From Gemmatimonadota bacterium (GTDB taxonomy: Bacteria; Gemmatimonadota; Gemmatimonadetes; Longimicrobiales; Gaopeijiaceae): a DNA stretch of 39,841 nt. The position numbers and the translations under genes are program-made. The notes beneath the pieces are model-generated. The model was given only the letters and a program-made list of their open reading frames with translations, was not told where the DNA came from and ran no database searches. The stretch lies in NCBI GenBank assembly GCA_029863525.1, contig JAOTVL010000015.1:1-39841 (forward strand), in the 5' to 3' direction. Positions 8,097-16,686 of this stretch are shown here, one piece after another. Positions within the stretch are counted from its first letter, which is position 1; every line of letters begins with the position of its first letter.

Positions 8097-8656
8097 GATG
8101 CGGCCAGCCTCGCGCCGCCGACCACGCTGTATTGCGCCCCCCCTGCCGAAAGGTGACTGCGCATCACGTCCACCGTATGCACGCGCAGTTCATCGCCGAA
8201 CTCGATCTCCGCGAAGTGCCGGTCCAAGCTTCGGAATACGCCGGCAGCGGAGTCCTGTCGGGCCCGACCCAGCGTGACGTGAGGGTGGAACGATCGGGTC
8301 TCGGACTCGAAGCCTACGTCGCCAAGCGCCCACTCGAGGTCCTGTTTGAGGCAGCGCAGCTCGGGCGTCGCCTCCACGCCGAGCCAAATCACCTTCGGCC
8401 GACGGATCGTGGGAAAGGCCCCGAAGCCACCCAATGCGGACGAGAACGAGCGGGTTGACGCCGCGATCCGACCGAGCGCTTCCTCGATCTCGGGGATCCG
8501 TTCCTTTCGCACCTCTCCGAGGAACTTGAGCGTCACGTGCAGGTTGTCCGGCTCCACCCATTTGACCGGCAGATCTTCGTCTCTGAGCACCCGAGCGGCC
8601 CGGTGGATCCGGGCCTTCTGCTTCTTGGGGAGCCTGAGTCCGATGAAGAGCCGCAT
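8093..8656 (-). CDS. thpR: RNA 2',3'-cyclic phosphodiesterase (2H superfamily)
   Basis: 2H phosphoesterase of the LigT/ThpR family, which hydrolyses 2',3'-cyclic phosphates to 2'-phosphates and can join tRNA halves in vitro. The 187-residue product from the ATG at 8656 begins MRLFIGLRLP and has both catalytic HxTL motifs, His40 (HVTLKFLG) and His126 (HPHVTLGRA). An upstream in-frame codon at 8734 would add 26 residues that do not look like this family. No clear ribosome site precedes the ATG. The physiological substrate in bacteria is not settled. It overlaps the next gene by a few bases. Confidence 0.9.
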   Translation of the reverse strand: MRLFIGLRLPKKQKARIHRAARVLRDEDLPVKWVEPDNLHVTLKFLGEVRKERIPEIEEALGRIAASTRSFSSALGGFGAFPTIRRPKVIWLGVEATPELRCLKQDLEWALGDVGFESETRSFHPHVTLGRARQDSAAGVFRSLDRHFAEIEFGDELRVHTVDVMRSHLSAGGAQYSVVGGARLAAS

Positions 8657-8788
8657 GGGGTTCGTGGGAATAGGGAGGCGAGTGCCCCGACGGGAAGCGC
8701 CGAAAACGCCGGTGCACCGGCAGAGACTCATCAAACGTACGATCTCGCTTCGGGCATGGCGAGGGAAAACGCCCCTCGCCCGCCCGCT

Positions 8789-9814
8789 TCACCGGCCCGC
8801 GTCGCCCCCGTCGGTCGGGCCGCCCGCGCTCACAGGGTCGTCCCCGGCGCCGCCGTCTTCGGCGACGCTTTCATCGCGGCCGCCCGGCACGACTTCTCCA
8901 TCCGCGAGCACTTCGCGGCTCAGGTTGATGCGCTGCGTGGGGTAAGCCAAGTGGATGTCCGGGTGCTCGGCGATCGTATCGAGCACCCGCTCCCACATCT
9001 GAGACGAAGAACCGCGACGCTCCCGCGGCCGACTCAGGTACCGCAACGTGAGGAGTACCCCGCTGTCCTCCACAGACACGTACACGACCGGGGTCAGCTT
9101 ACGGTACCGGATGAGGAAGCGCGGCTCTCCCTTGGCCACCGGTCGGGTAGCCTCCCTGGTGATTTCGATCGTCAAGTCCTGAGCGAGGTCGTTGATGAGC
9201 TGCTTCGCCTTCCGCCAGTTACTCTCGAAGGTGACGAGCACCTTGAGCTCGTTCCACAGGTACGGGAATCCGGCGACGTAGTTGGCCAATGGCTCCGTAA
9301 ACACGCTTTGGTTCGGGATGTGGATCAGGCGACCCGTGCTCTGATCTGCGCTAACCCAGTTGCCGATCTCCATGATCGTGAACTGGAAGAGCCGTCGGTC
9401 GACGACGTCTCCCGCGTGGGACCCGATTTGAATCCGATCACCGACGTCGAAGGGTCGCCGCCAACTGATGAAGAGCCACCCGGCGAGGCCCGCGACCAGG
9501 TCCCGCAACGCGATCGCCAAACCGGCCGAGACGAGACCGAGAAACGTCCCGAGCGAGCGCAGCGCGGTGAACCAGACCTGGCCCAACAGCAAGACTGCGA
9601 CCACGAAGGCGATGTTGCTCGTGACTTTCGCCCACCGATACCGGACCTCCGTGTCCTCAACCCGGTTTTGCACGATCGCCAGCGTTCCCCGACGAACGAA
9701 GAGGACGGCGACGATGATCAACAGCGAGACGATGAGATTGGCCTGGATCTCCGGGGACACGCCCGGAATGATCGTCAGACCCTCCGTGGCCGGAGCCACC
9801 TGGACCAGGTACAT
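8789..9814 (-). CDS. Small-conductance mechanosensitive channel, MscS family
   Basis: Inner-membrane tension-gated channel that releases solutes on osmotic downshock. Three transmembrane segments are visible (about residues 25-45, 70-85 and 92-118). The last is the pore helix with small-residue packing (GLVSAGLAIALRDLVAGLAG). The beta-domain signature RRPFDVGDRIQI and the HIPNQSVF loop follow, then an alpha/beta cytoplasmic region and an acidic, Gly-rich tail of about 45 residues. At 341 residues it is slightly longer than E. coli MscS. GAGG lies 6 bases before the ATG. Transcribed alone or with downstream thpR, 130 bp away. Confidence 0.92.
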   Translation of the reverse strand: MYLVQVAPATEGLTIIPGVSPEIQANLIVSLLIIVAVLFVRRGTLAIVQNRVEDTEVRYRWAKVTSNIAFVVAVLLLGQVWFTALRSLGTFLGLVSAGLAIALRDLVAGLAGWLFISWRRPFDVGDRIQIGSHAGDVVDRRLFQFTIMEIGNWVSADQSTGRLIHIPNQSVFTEPLANYVAGFPYLWNELKVLVTFESNWRKAKQLINDLAQDLTIEITREATRPVAKGEPRFLIRYRKLTPVVYVSVEDSGVLLTLRYLSRPRERRGSSSQMWERVLDTIAEHPDIHLAYPTQRINLSREVLADGEVVPGGRDESVAEDGGAGDDPVSAGGPTDGGDAGR

Positions 9815-9892
9815 CGTCGCCTCGCGAAGCGGTGGATCGGGGGTGGGCCTACGCTGGATGATGTGGGCACCTGCCGAGGAACGGAAGGGGAT

Positions 9893-11482
9893 CTAGGGCG
9901 CCCTCGATCCCACGCCGGAGCCGAGCCGGTACTGGAGCGCCTCTGCCACGTGTGGCTCGGCCAAGACCTCCGAGTCGTCGAGGTCGGCCACGGTGCGCGC
10001 GACGCGTAGCACCCGGTCGTACGCGCGCGCTGAAAGCCTGGTCCCTTCGGCCGCTCGACGCAGCAGGCTCCGAGCACAAGGGGAAAGACCCCCGCGCCGA
10101 CGAAGTTCGGCGGGCCCCATCTGTGCATTCGTGTAGACGCCGGCATGCTGCTGGAAGCGATCGAGTTGTCGTCGGCGAGCCCGGTCCACGCGCTCCGCGA
10201 CGACGGCCGAACTCTCTGCGCGGGCAAAGCTCTCGAGGTCGGCGACGCCAAGTGCGGGCACATCCACACGTAGGTCGACGCGGTCCAGAAGCGGACCCGA
10301 GACCCGAGCACGGTAACGCGTGAGCACCGACAGGTCGCACAGGCACCGATCGGAGCCATCGCCATGGTGGCCGCACGGGCAGGGGTTCATCGCGGCCACC
10401 AGAAGAAAGCGCGACGGGAACCGAACCGAGCCCGAGGCTCGGGATAGGTGGACGTGGCCCTCCTCGATCGGCTGACGGAGCATCTCCAGAACGTCCCGGC
10501 GGAACTCGGGAAGCTCGTCGAGGAAGAGCACGCCGTGGTGCGCGAGGCTCACCTCTCCCGGGCGGAGGGGGGAGCCGCCCCCGTGCAGTCCGGCATAGGA
10601 CACCGAGTGATGAGGGGCTCGGAAGGGCCGGGACTCCGGCAGCCGTCCGTGAAGCAAAAGGCCCGCGACCGAGTGTACGCGCGCAACTTCGATTCCCTCC
10701 TTCGGACTCAGGGGTGGAAGTAGCCCCGGCAGACGACGAGCGAGCATCGTCTTCCCGGATCCCGGGGGACCCACCATGAGCAGATTGTGCGCGCCGGCGG
10801 CCGATACCTCGAGGGCCCGTTTCGCCACGTCCTGCCCTCGTACGTCGGCAAGGTCGGGACCCCGATCGGTCGGGCCATCCCAGGCCACGTCGACCGACGA
10901 GCACCCGAGCGGAGGCCCGCGGCGTCGGGTAGGGTCGCTTAGATCGCGTGGAGGGAGAACCTCCGACCCGGGCGGGTTCCGCAACCAGCGCACGACGTCG
11001 TGTAGAGTGCGAGCGGGCCAAATCTGAAGATCGGACACGAGGCTCGCCTCAGCCGCGTTCCCCGCTGGAACGGTGAGACCGCGGATCCCGTCCTCTCGGC
11101 AGCGGAGTCCGACCGACAGCACGCCGGACACCGGCCTTAGCGCCCCGTCCAGCCCCAGCTCGCCGACGAACGCGCGGCCGGACAGGGCCTCGTGCGGGAC
11201 GTGGCCCGCCGCCGCCAGGATTCCCATCGCGATCGGGAGATCGAAGGCCGTCCCCACCTTCCGTACATCGGCAGGCGCCAGGTTGACCGTGATCCTCCGG
11301 CTCGGGAGACCGAAGCCGCTGTTCGTGAGGGCTGCCGCCACGCGCTCACGTCCCTCGCGCACCGAGCCCTGGGCCAGGCCCACCACGGTGAACGCCGGAA
11401 GTCCGGAGGCCAGATTGACCTCCACTCGCACGCGAAACGCCTCCACACCTCGCACGGCCGCGGTATCGACATGGACGAACAT
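9893..11482 (-). CDS. comM: YifB/ComM-family AAA+ ATPase (Mg-chelatase-like)
   Basis: Cytosolic AAA+ protein. The ComM member of the family is a hexameric helicase that drives branch migration during natural transformation, and it is widespread in non-competent bacteria. The 529-residue product has the Lon-protease-like ChlI domain at the N-terminus (about 1-165), then AAA+ with Walker A GPPGSGKT, Walker B HHGVLFLDELPEF, a Cys-rich NPCPCGHHGDGSDRCLC segment that may bind zinc, and the C-terminal Mg-chelatase domain. The ATG at 11482 is the family start (MFVHVDTAAVRGVE); an upstream in-frame codon at 11563 is unlikely. It is divergent from pntAA. Confidence 0.93.
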   Translation of the reverse strand: MFVHVDTAAVRGVEAFRVRVEVNLASGLPAFTVVGLAQGSVREGRERVAAALTNSGFGLPSRRITVNLAPADVRKVGTAFDLPIAMGILAAAGHVPHEALSGRAFVGELGLDGALRPVSGVLSVGLRCREDGIRGLTVPAGNAAEASLVSDLQIWPARTLHDVVRWLRNPPGSEVLPPRDLSDPTRRRGPPLGCSSVDVAWDGPTDRGPDLADVRGQDVAKRALEVSAAGAHNLLMVGPPGSGKTMLARRLPGLLPPLSPKEGIEVARVHSVAGLLLHGRLPESRPFRAPHHSVSYAGLHGGGSPLRPGEVSLAHHGVLFLDELPEFRRDVLEMLRQPIEEGHVHLSRASGSVRFPSRFLLVAAMNPCPCGHHGDGSDRCLCDLSVLTRYRARVSGPLLDRVDLRVDVPALGVADLESFARAESSAVVAERVDRARRRQLDRFQQHAGVYTNAQMGPAELRRRGGLSPCARSLLRRAAEGTRLSARAYDRVLRVARTVADLDDSEVLAEPHVAEALQYRLGSGVGSRAP

Positions 11483-11534
11483 GCCCCAAGCGTGACGGCG
11501 TGGAAGGGGCGGAGGAATGTCGCTCCCGGACCGC

Positions 11535-11563
11535 TTGTGCGCCCACGACGGCCCCGATACCAT
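11535..11563 (+). promoter_or_regulatory. Candidate promoter for the pnt operon
   Basis: TTGTGC (11535-11540) and TACCAT (11558-11563) are 17 bases apart. The expected start point near 11570 leaves a leader of about 30 bases before the GAGAGGG ribosome site and the pntAA ATG at 11602. The match to consensus is moderate. Confidence 0.45.
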
Positions 11564-11572
11564 GGCCGTCGT
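11545..11572. promoter_or_regulatory. 9-bp perfect inverted repeat over the pnt -10 region (operator-like)
   Basis: ACGACGGCC (11545-11553) and GGCCGTCGT (11564-11572) are perfect inverted arms flanking a 10-base spacer that contains the putative -10 hexamer. A dimeric repressor bound here would block transcription of pntAA-pntAB-pntB. Operator function is inferred from position and symmetry only. Confidence 0.45.
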
Positions 11573-11601
11573 TCGTGACCGAACCCCAGCCGAGAGGGCG
11601 C

Positions 11602-12756
11602 ATGAAGGTCGCCGTGTTGAAGGAGACGCTTCCGGGTGAAGCGAGAGTCGCCCTTGTCCCTCAGGGCGTCCAGGCGCTGCTCAAAGCCGGCTTGGAGGTC
11701 ACTGTGGAGGCCGGGTGTGGACTGTCGGCCGGCGTCTCCGACGAGGCATACCGTGAGGCTGGAGCGTCCGTATCGCCGAGCCCGTCGGAAGCGCTGGCGG
11801 GCGCTGGCGTGCTCCTGCACATCAACCCGCCGTCCGTCGCGGACCCCGACGAATTGGCGGGCCTCGCGGAGGGGTCGATTCTGGTTTCATTCCTCGACCC
11901 GCTTGGAAACGCCGCCCTGGTCCGGCGCCTCGCCGAGCGAAGAATCACGGCCCTCTCCATGGAGTTGGTCCCTCGCATCACCCGCGCGCAGTCGATGGAC
12001 GCGCTCTCCTCCCAGGCCACCGTCGCCGGCTACAAGGCGGTGCTCATGGCGGCGGACTCGCTCCCGAAGTTCCTTCCCATGTTCACGACGGCCGCCGGCA
12101 CGATTCGGCCCGGTAAGGCCCTTGTACTCGGCGCCGGGGTAGCCGGCCTCCAGGCGATCGCTACGGCGCGTCGGCTCGGGGCGGTCGTGGAGGCCTTCGA
12201 CGTTCGACCGGCCGTCAAAGAACAGGTGCAGAGCCTCGGGGCGACGTTCCTCCAGGCGGAAGAAGAGGTCGCCGCGGAAGGAGAAGGCGGATACGCCGCG
12301 GAGCTTTCGGAGGACCAGCACAAGAAGGAACTGGAGCTGATCGCCGGTGCCATCACGGGCGCGGATCTGGTCATCACGACCGCCCAGATTCCGGGGCGGG
12401 ACGCGCCCCTCCTCATTACGGAGGAGATGGTCGCCTCCATGAAGCCCGGCTCGGTCATCATCGATCTGGCCGCGGCGAGCGGCGGAAACTGTGCAGTGAC
12501 TCGAGCCGGCGAGACGGTCCTGTCACACGGTGTCCAGGTAATGGGTCCGCTCAACCTGCCAGGCATGATCCCCGTCCACGCGAGCCAGATGTACTCGAAG
12601 AACATCGTGACGCTCGTGGGCGAGCTCGTCACGGAGGACGGGGCGATCGAATTGGACTTCGATAACGACGTGGTCGGACCGGCCACCGTGACACACGACG
12701 GCGAGATCGTGAACGAGCGCGTGCGCTCCGCGATCGGTTCTCCTCAGGAGGCATGA
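11602..12756 (+). CDS. pntAA: NAD(P) transhydrogenase subunit alpha, part 1 (NAD-binding domain I)
   Basis: Soluble NAD(H)-binding component of the proton-translocating transhydrogenase, which uses the proton gradient to reduce NADP+ with NADH. The 384-residue product starts MKVAVLKET, preceded by GAGAGGG. Two Rossmann-like lobes are visible. The alanine-dehydrogenase-like N-terminal lobe contains RAQSMDALSSQATVAGYKAV, and the NAD lobe has VLGAGVAGLQAIATARRLGA. PGRDAPLLI and the LNLPGMIPVHASQMYSKN segment fit domain I. The split pntAA-pntAB-pntB arrangement resembles Rhodospirillum rather than E. coli. Its TGA overlaps the pntAB ATG (ATGA). Confidence 0.95.
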   Translation: MKVAVLKETLPGEARVALVPQGVQALLKAGLEVTVEAGCGLSAGVSDEAYREAGASVSPSPSEALAGAGVLLHINPPSVADPDELAGLAEGSILVSFLDPLGNAALVRRLAERRITALSMELVPRITRAQSMDALSSQATVAGYKAVLMAADSLPKFLPMFTTAAGTIRPGKALVLGAGVAGLQAIATARRLGAVVEAFDVRPAVKEQVQSLGATFLQAEEEVAAEGEGGYAAELSEDQHKKELELIAGAITGADLVITTAQIPGRDAPLLITEEMVASMKPGSVIIDLAAASGGNCAVTRAGETVLSHGVQVMGPLNLPGMIPVHASQMYSKNIVTLVGELVTEDGAIELDFDNDVVGPATVTHDGEIVNERVRSAIGSPQEA

Positions 12757-13033
12757 TGGGCGAGTTGATGATCGGCCTGTACGTCTTCGTCCTCGCGACC
12801 CTGGCGGGGCGTGAGGTCATCACCAAAGTGCCTCCGACGCTGCACACTCCGCTCATGTCGGGAGCCAACGCCATCTCCGGAATCGCGATCGTGGGTGCGA
12901 TCGTGGTGGCCGGTCGGGCCGACGGCACGACCAGACAGTGTTGGGAGTCGCGGCGATCGCCATGGCGATGATCAACGTCATCGGGGGCTTCATGGTGACC
13001 GACCGCATGCTCAGCATGTTCCGGAAGCGGTGA
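12753..13033 (+). CDS. pntAB: NAD(P) transhydrogenase subunit alpha, part 2 (membrane), with apparent frameshift
   Basis: Membrane subunit (domain II, three transmembrane helices) of the transhydrogenase. The first frame reads normally to about residue 58 (AIVVAGRADG) and then runs into an unrelated stop at 12969-12971. From about 12935 the minus-one frame resumes the family sequence (TVLGVAAIAMAMINVIGGF, then MVTDRMLSMFRKR) and stops at 13031-13033. Together the two parts give about 94 residues, the normal length. One base seems to be missing between about 12915 and 12935. No slippery heptamer is present there, so programmed frameshifting is unlikely. It could be a sequencing or assembly error or a real lesion. 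AGGAGG lies just before the ATG at 12753; ATG at 12756 is an alternative. Confidence 0.85.
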
Positions 13034-13037
13034 GCCG

Positions 13038-14429
13038 ATGAATTCCGAAATCCTCATCGAGCTGACCTATCTGGCGTCGGCGGTTCTATTCGTCGTCGGG
13101 CTCAAGCGACTCCAATCGCCCGCCACCGCGCGCGCCGGAAACGCGCTCGCATCGCTGGCGATGCTGCTCGCGATCGTGACCACGCTCGTGGATACCCAGA
13201 TCTTGTCGTGGACCGGGATCCTGGTCGGCGCCGCGGTCGGTGGAATCATCGGTGGCATCGCGGCCCGGCGTGTAGCAATGACCGACATGCCGCAGCTCGT
13301 CGGTATCTTCAACGGCTTCGGCGGGGGAGCCTCGGCCCTCGTCGCGATCGCAGAGTTCGCCGCCAATCCCGGCATCGGCATGGGCTCGACAGGCGTGACG
13401 ATCATGATCGGCACGCTCATCGGGGCCGTGACCTTCACCGGGTCGTTCATCGCGTTCGCCAAGTTGCAGGGCCTCATGACCGGGAATCCGATCACCTTCC
13501 CCGGTCAGAACTGGTTCAACCTGGTTGTCTTTCTGGGCATCCTCTTCCTCTCCGTCGCCTCGCTCGGCGTCGCCGGCCTCGCGGCGGAGCCGATCGTCCT
13601 CTTCATGGTCTTCCTCGGGGCGGCGCTCGTCCTGGGCATTCTCATCGTGATCCCGATCGGCGGTGCCGACATGCCCGTCGTCATTTCGCTCTTGAACTCC
13701 TACTCGGGTCTCGCGGCGAGTGCAGCGGGCTTCGTCATCGGCAACATGGTGCTCATCATCTCGGGCGCCCTCGTCGGTGCATCCGGCCTGATCCTCACGC
13801 AGCTCATGTGCAAGGGGATGAACCGGTCGCTCGCGAACGTCGCCTTCGGTGGGTTCGGGGGCAGCGCCGGTGTGGATCGCGCGCAGATCGGCAAGCGGCC
13901 GGTGAGGAGCGCCGATGCCGAGGCGGTCGCGGCGGAGCTCGGGTACGTGAACTCGGTCGTGGTCGTGCCGGGATACGGGCTCGCGGTCGCGCAGGCGCAG
14001 CACGAGCTTCGTAAGGTGGCCGACCTGCTCGAAGAGCGCGGTGTCGACGTCAAGTACGCCATCCATCCGGTCGCAGGGCGCATGCCGGGGCATATGAACG
14101 TCTTGTTGGCCGAAGCAGACGTCTCGTACGACAAGCTCTTCGACCTCGACGAGATCAACGCCGACTTCGCGAGCACCGACGCGGTCCTCATCGTGGGAGC
14201 CAATGACGTCGTGAACCCGGCCGCGCGCGATCCCCAGTCGATCATCGCGGGGATGCCGATCCTCGACGTGGACGCAGCGAGGAGGGTCATCGTGATGAAG
14301 CGCAGCCTCTCGCCGGGCTTCGCAGGCATCGACAACGACCTGTTCTACTTGGACAACACGCTCATGTTCTTCGGCGACGCGAAGGACTCGATGGCGAGCC
14401 TCGTGCGCGAGGTCCGCGACCTGGGATGA
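13038..14429 (+). CDS. pntB: NAD(P) transhydrogenase subunit beta
   Basis: Membrane and NADP(H)-binding subunit. The first 270 or so residues hold several transmembrane helices, including GGADMPVVISLLNSYSGLAASAAGF, a conserved domain II stretch. The C-terminal domain III carries the NADP site: VVVPGYGLAVAQAQ, VAGRMPGHMNVLLAEADV and VLIVGANDVVNPAA. The 463-residue length is normal. It starts 4 bp after the pntAB stop. The frame is intact throughout, which argues that the operon is under selection despite the pntAB shift. It ends 49 bp from the convergent decarboxylase gene. Confidence 0.96.
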   Translation: MNSEILIELTYLASAVLFVVGLKRLQSPATARAGNALASLAMLLAIVTTLVDTQILSWTGILVGAAVGGIIGGIAARRVAMTDMPQLVGIFNGFGGGASALVAIAEFAANPGIGMGSTGVTIMIGTLIGAVTFTGSFIAFAKLQGLMTGNPITFPGQNWFNLVVFLGILFLSVASLGVAGLAAEPIVLFMVFLGAALVLGILIVIPIGGADMPVVISLLNSYSGLAASAAGFVIGNMVLIISGALVGASGLILTQLMCKGMNRSLANVAFGGFGGSAGVDRAQIGKRPVRSADAEAVAAELGYVNSVVVVPGYGLAVAQAQHELRKVADLLEERGVDVKYAIHPVAGRMPGHMNVLLAEADVSYDKLFDLDEINADFASTDAVLIVGANDVVNPAARDPQSIIAGMPILDVDAARRVIVMKRSLSPGFAGIDNDLFYLDNTLMFFGDAKDSMASLVREVRDLG

Positions 14430-14478
14430 CGGCCCGGGACGGCTCCGCCGGACTCGGGAGCTGAAGCGAAGGTCAGGG

Positions 14479-15957
14479 TCACGCGAGCCCCGCGGTGGCT
14501 TCGACGGCCGCCTGTCGGAGGAGGGCCCACGCGCCGGCCACATGCTTGTGCGTGGTCCGCAGGTTGCCGATGGAAAGGCGGAGGACGATCCGACCACCGA
14601 CCGAAGTGTGCGTCAGGAAGGCCTGCCCGGACGCATTCACGAGCTCCGCAATCCGCAGATTCAGGGCGTCCTGCACGGCCGAGTCCGCCCATCCCGGCGC
14701 GAAACGATACGCGATCGTGCCGAGGTGCACCGGGGCCTCGAGGGACCACTCGTCCGCTTCCTCCACCCAGTTCGCGAAGAGGGCGGCCAGCTCCAGGTGC
14801 TCTCGAAGGCGGGATTCGATTCCCGTTCGTCCGAAATAGCGCAGAACGAACCACAGTTTCAGCGAACGAAATCTCCGACCGAGGGAAACACCGTAGTCCA
14901 TCAGGCTGCGTTCGCCATCACCCTCCCGACTCGACAGGTACTCCGGGACGATCGAGAACGCCTTGACGAGGTCCTGGGGCCGCCGACAGTACAGGACCGA
15001 GCAATCGATCGGCGTAAAGAGCCACTTGTGTGGATTCACGACGATCGAGTCCGCGGTCTCCCAGCCTGAAAAGTAGCCGGCCATTTCGGGAAGGACCGCC
15101 ACGGGACCGCCGTACGCGGCGTCGACGTGGAGCCAGACGTCCTCTGCGGCCGCGATCTCGGCGATCTCGGCGATGGGGTCGATCGAAGCGGTCGACGTGG
15201 TTCCGAGGGTGGCAACGATCGCTACGGGTCGGACCCCGGCCTGGCGGTCCTCCTCGATCGCCGCGCGAAGAGCCACTGGGTCCATTCGAAACTCCGCGTC
15301 CGACGTAATCGCACGATATCCGCCGCGACCGAGTCCGAGTGTGAGGACAGCCTTCTCGATCGAAGAGTGAGCCTGGTCCGATCCGTACACGCGACCGATG
15401 GGCTGTCCGAAAAGGCCCTCGTCGTGCGCCTTCGGATACGTGCGCTCTCGCGCCGCAGCCAAGGCGTAGAGGGACGAAGACGACGCGGTATCGTTGATGA
15501 CGCCCTCGAAATCCTGCGGTAGCCCGAGCATCCGGCGTAGCCAGGCCGTTGCCACCCCCTCGAGCTCGGTTGCAGCGGGGGAGCTCCGCCACACCATGGC
15601 GTTGACGTTCAGAGCGGCCGCGAGCATTTCAGCGAGGATCCCCGGCCCCGATGCGGAGATGGCGAAGTAGCCGAAGAAAGCGGGATGGTTCCAGTGAGTC
15701 AGACCGGGGAACACGAGTTCGCGAAAGTCCCGGAGGATCTCGTCCATCGGCTCCGCCGACGTGGGTGCATCGACGGGGAGCTGGCGAATCAGGTCTCCAG
15801 CCTCGACCTCCGGGTAGACGGGCACGTCGTCCACGCGCGCAAGGAAGCCCGCGATCCAGTCCGCCGTCTCGTGGGCGTACCGACGGAACTCCTCGGGCGG
15901 CATGTCACCGGAGGAGGGAGCGGTCAGTTTCTCGGCCCCCTCGCGGAGACGTTCCAC
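14479..15957 (-). CDS. PLP-dependent aromatic amino-acid/group II decarboxylase
   Basis: Fold-type I PLP enzyme of the aromatic-L-amino-acid decarboxylase family, which converts amino acids such as Trp, Tyr or DOPA to amines. Substrate cannot be told from sequence. Visible residues: the HWNHPAFFGYF motif (about 88-98), PLP-stacking His197 (SDQAHSS), Asp279 that pairs with the pyridine nitrogen (HVDAAYGG) and Schiff-base Lys311 (NPHKWLF). At 492 residues it has the usual length. The GTG at 15957 has GGAG 8 bases upstream and overlaps the previous gene by 34 bp; ATG at 15903 would remove the overlap and 18 residues. Last gene of the three-gene minus operon starting with the giant kinase. Confidence 0.93.
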   Translation of the reverse strand: MERLREGAEKLTAPSSGDMPPEEFRRYAHETADWIAGFLARVDDVPVYPEVEAGDLIRQLPVDAPTSAEPMDEILRDFRELVFPGLTHWNHPAFFGYFAISASGPGILAEMLAAALNVNAMVWRSSPAATELEGVATAWLRRMLGLPQDFEGVINDTASSSSLYALAAARERTYPKAHDEGLFGQPIGRVYGSDQAHSSIEKAVLTLGLGRGGYRAITSDAEFRMDPVALRAAIEEDRQAGVRPVAIVATLGTTSTASIDPIAEIAEIAAAEDVWLHVDAAYGGPVAVLPEMAGYFSGWETADSIVVNPHKWLFTPIDCSVLYCRRPQDLVKAFSIVPEYLSSREGDGERSLMDYGVSLGRRFRSLKLWFVLRYFGRTGIESRLREHLELAALFANWVEEADEWSLEAPVHLGTIAYRFAPGWADSAVQDALNLRIAELVNASGQAFLTHTSVGGRIVLRLSIGNLRTTHKHVAGAWALLRQAAVEATAGLA

Positions 15958-16616
15958 GGGGCGTACTCCATGATGGTTCGCGCCTCGTCTCTGATTTCGG
16001 CCAACTGGGCGGAGGCTTCCATCGCGACGTCCTCGCCCGAAAGGACCGCCGAGCCGTTGCCATCCCCTTCGAAGAACTGGAAGAACAGGGCGTCGGTATG
16101 CCCGACGCTCGCATGGCTCACGGCCCGGTCGAGCGACCGATTGAGCCGCAGGAACTCTCTCAGAGAAAGCGGTCCTGAACAGTCCTCCGGCGGGTCGCGG
16201 TACAACTCACGGATCACGAGCCCGCGGAGTACGTGGAGCTCCTCGATGGCCTCGCCCGCAGCCAGACCGCGCCTGCCCGCAATGGCGCCGTAAAGCTCGG
16301 CGGACCGGTCCCAAAGAGGGAGGATCTGTTCCCGGTAGGGCCCGATCATGACCGGCATCATGCCGAGGATCATCCGTGCGAAGCGCTCGACGACATCGCT
16401 GATCGCTTCGTCCCTTCCCAAGTCGCGAGCACGCAGCTCGTGAATCCAAAGGTCCGCCAATCGCTCGACCCGAGCCTCGAGCCACGAGGCCAGTTCGATG
16501 GAGCTCGGACGTTGTTGGGTGACGCCGCCCCCCTCGGGGTCCGCGGTGGACTCTTTCCGCCCTGTGACCTCGGAATCCGATGCTGTGTCGGGGTGAGGAC
16601 CCTGCATCCTGCTCAC
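15924..16616 (-). CDS. Helical sensor protein resembling the RsbRD N-terminal domain
   Basis: A soluble 230-residue protein. Residues about 35-195 are a run of amphipathic helices with the pattern of RsbRD_N domains (WLEARVERLADLWIHELRAR, then a block around EAIEELHVLRGLVIRELYRD). In RsbRD-type stressosome proteins and some histidine kinases such a domain sits before a STAS or kinase domain; here neither follows. The first 35 residues are polar and probably disordered. It lies between the kinase (70 bp upstream) and the decarboxylase (overlapping by 34 bp), so it may relay or modulate the kinase signal. That role is inference; the family call is tentative. Confidence 0.78.
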   Translation of the reverse strand: MSRMQGPHPDTASDSEVTGRKESTADPEGGGVTQQRPSSIELASWLEARVERLADLWIHELRARDLGRDEAISDVVERFARMILGMMPVMIGPYREQILPLWDRSAELYGAIAGRRGLAAGEAIEELHVLRGLVIRELYRDPPEDCSGPLSLREFLRLNRSLDRAVSHASVGHTDALFFQFFEGDGNGSAVLSGEDVAMEASAQLAEIRDEARTIMEYAPWNVSARGPRN

Positions 16617-16686
16617 CAGCTTGAGGCGATTGACCCGGCCGCGATCCGGCCGCGCGATATTCCAACATAGGGCACGAGGGCCCTCC

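Noticed and set aside
12921-12941. Programmed frameshift site in pntAB
   Set aside because: No slippery heptamer, no strong downstream structure noticed and pntAB is not known to use recoding; a missing base is simpler.
13086-14597. 503-residue minus-strand frame opposite pntB
   Set aside because: Composition is Arg/His/Asp-rich with no domain, and pntB on the plus strand has full family hallmarks.
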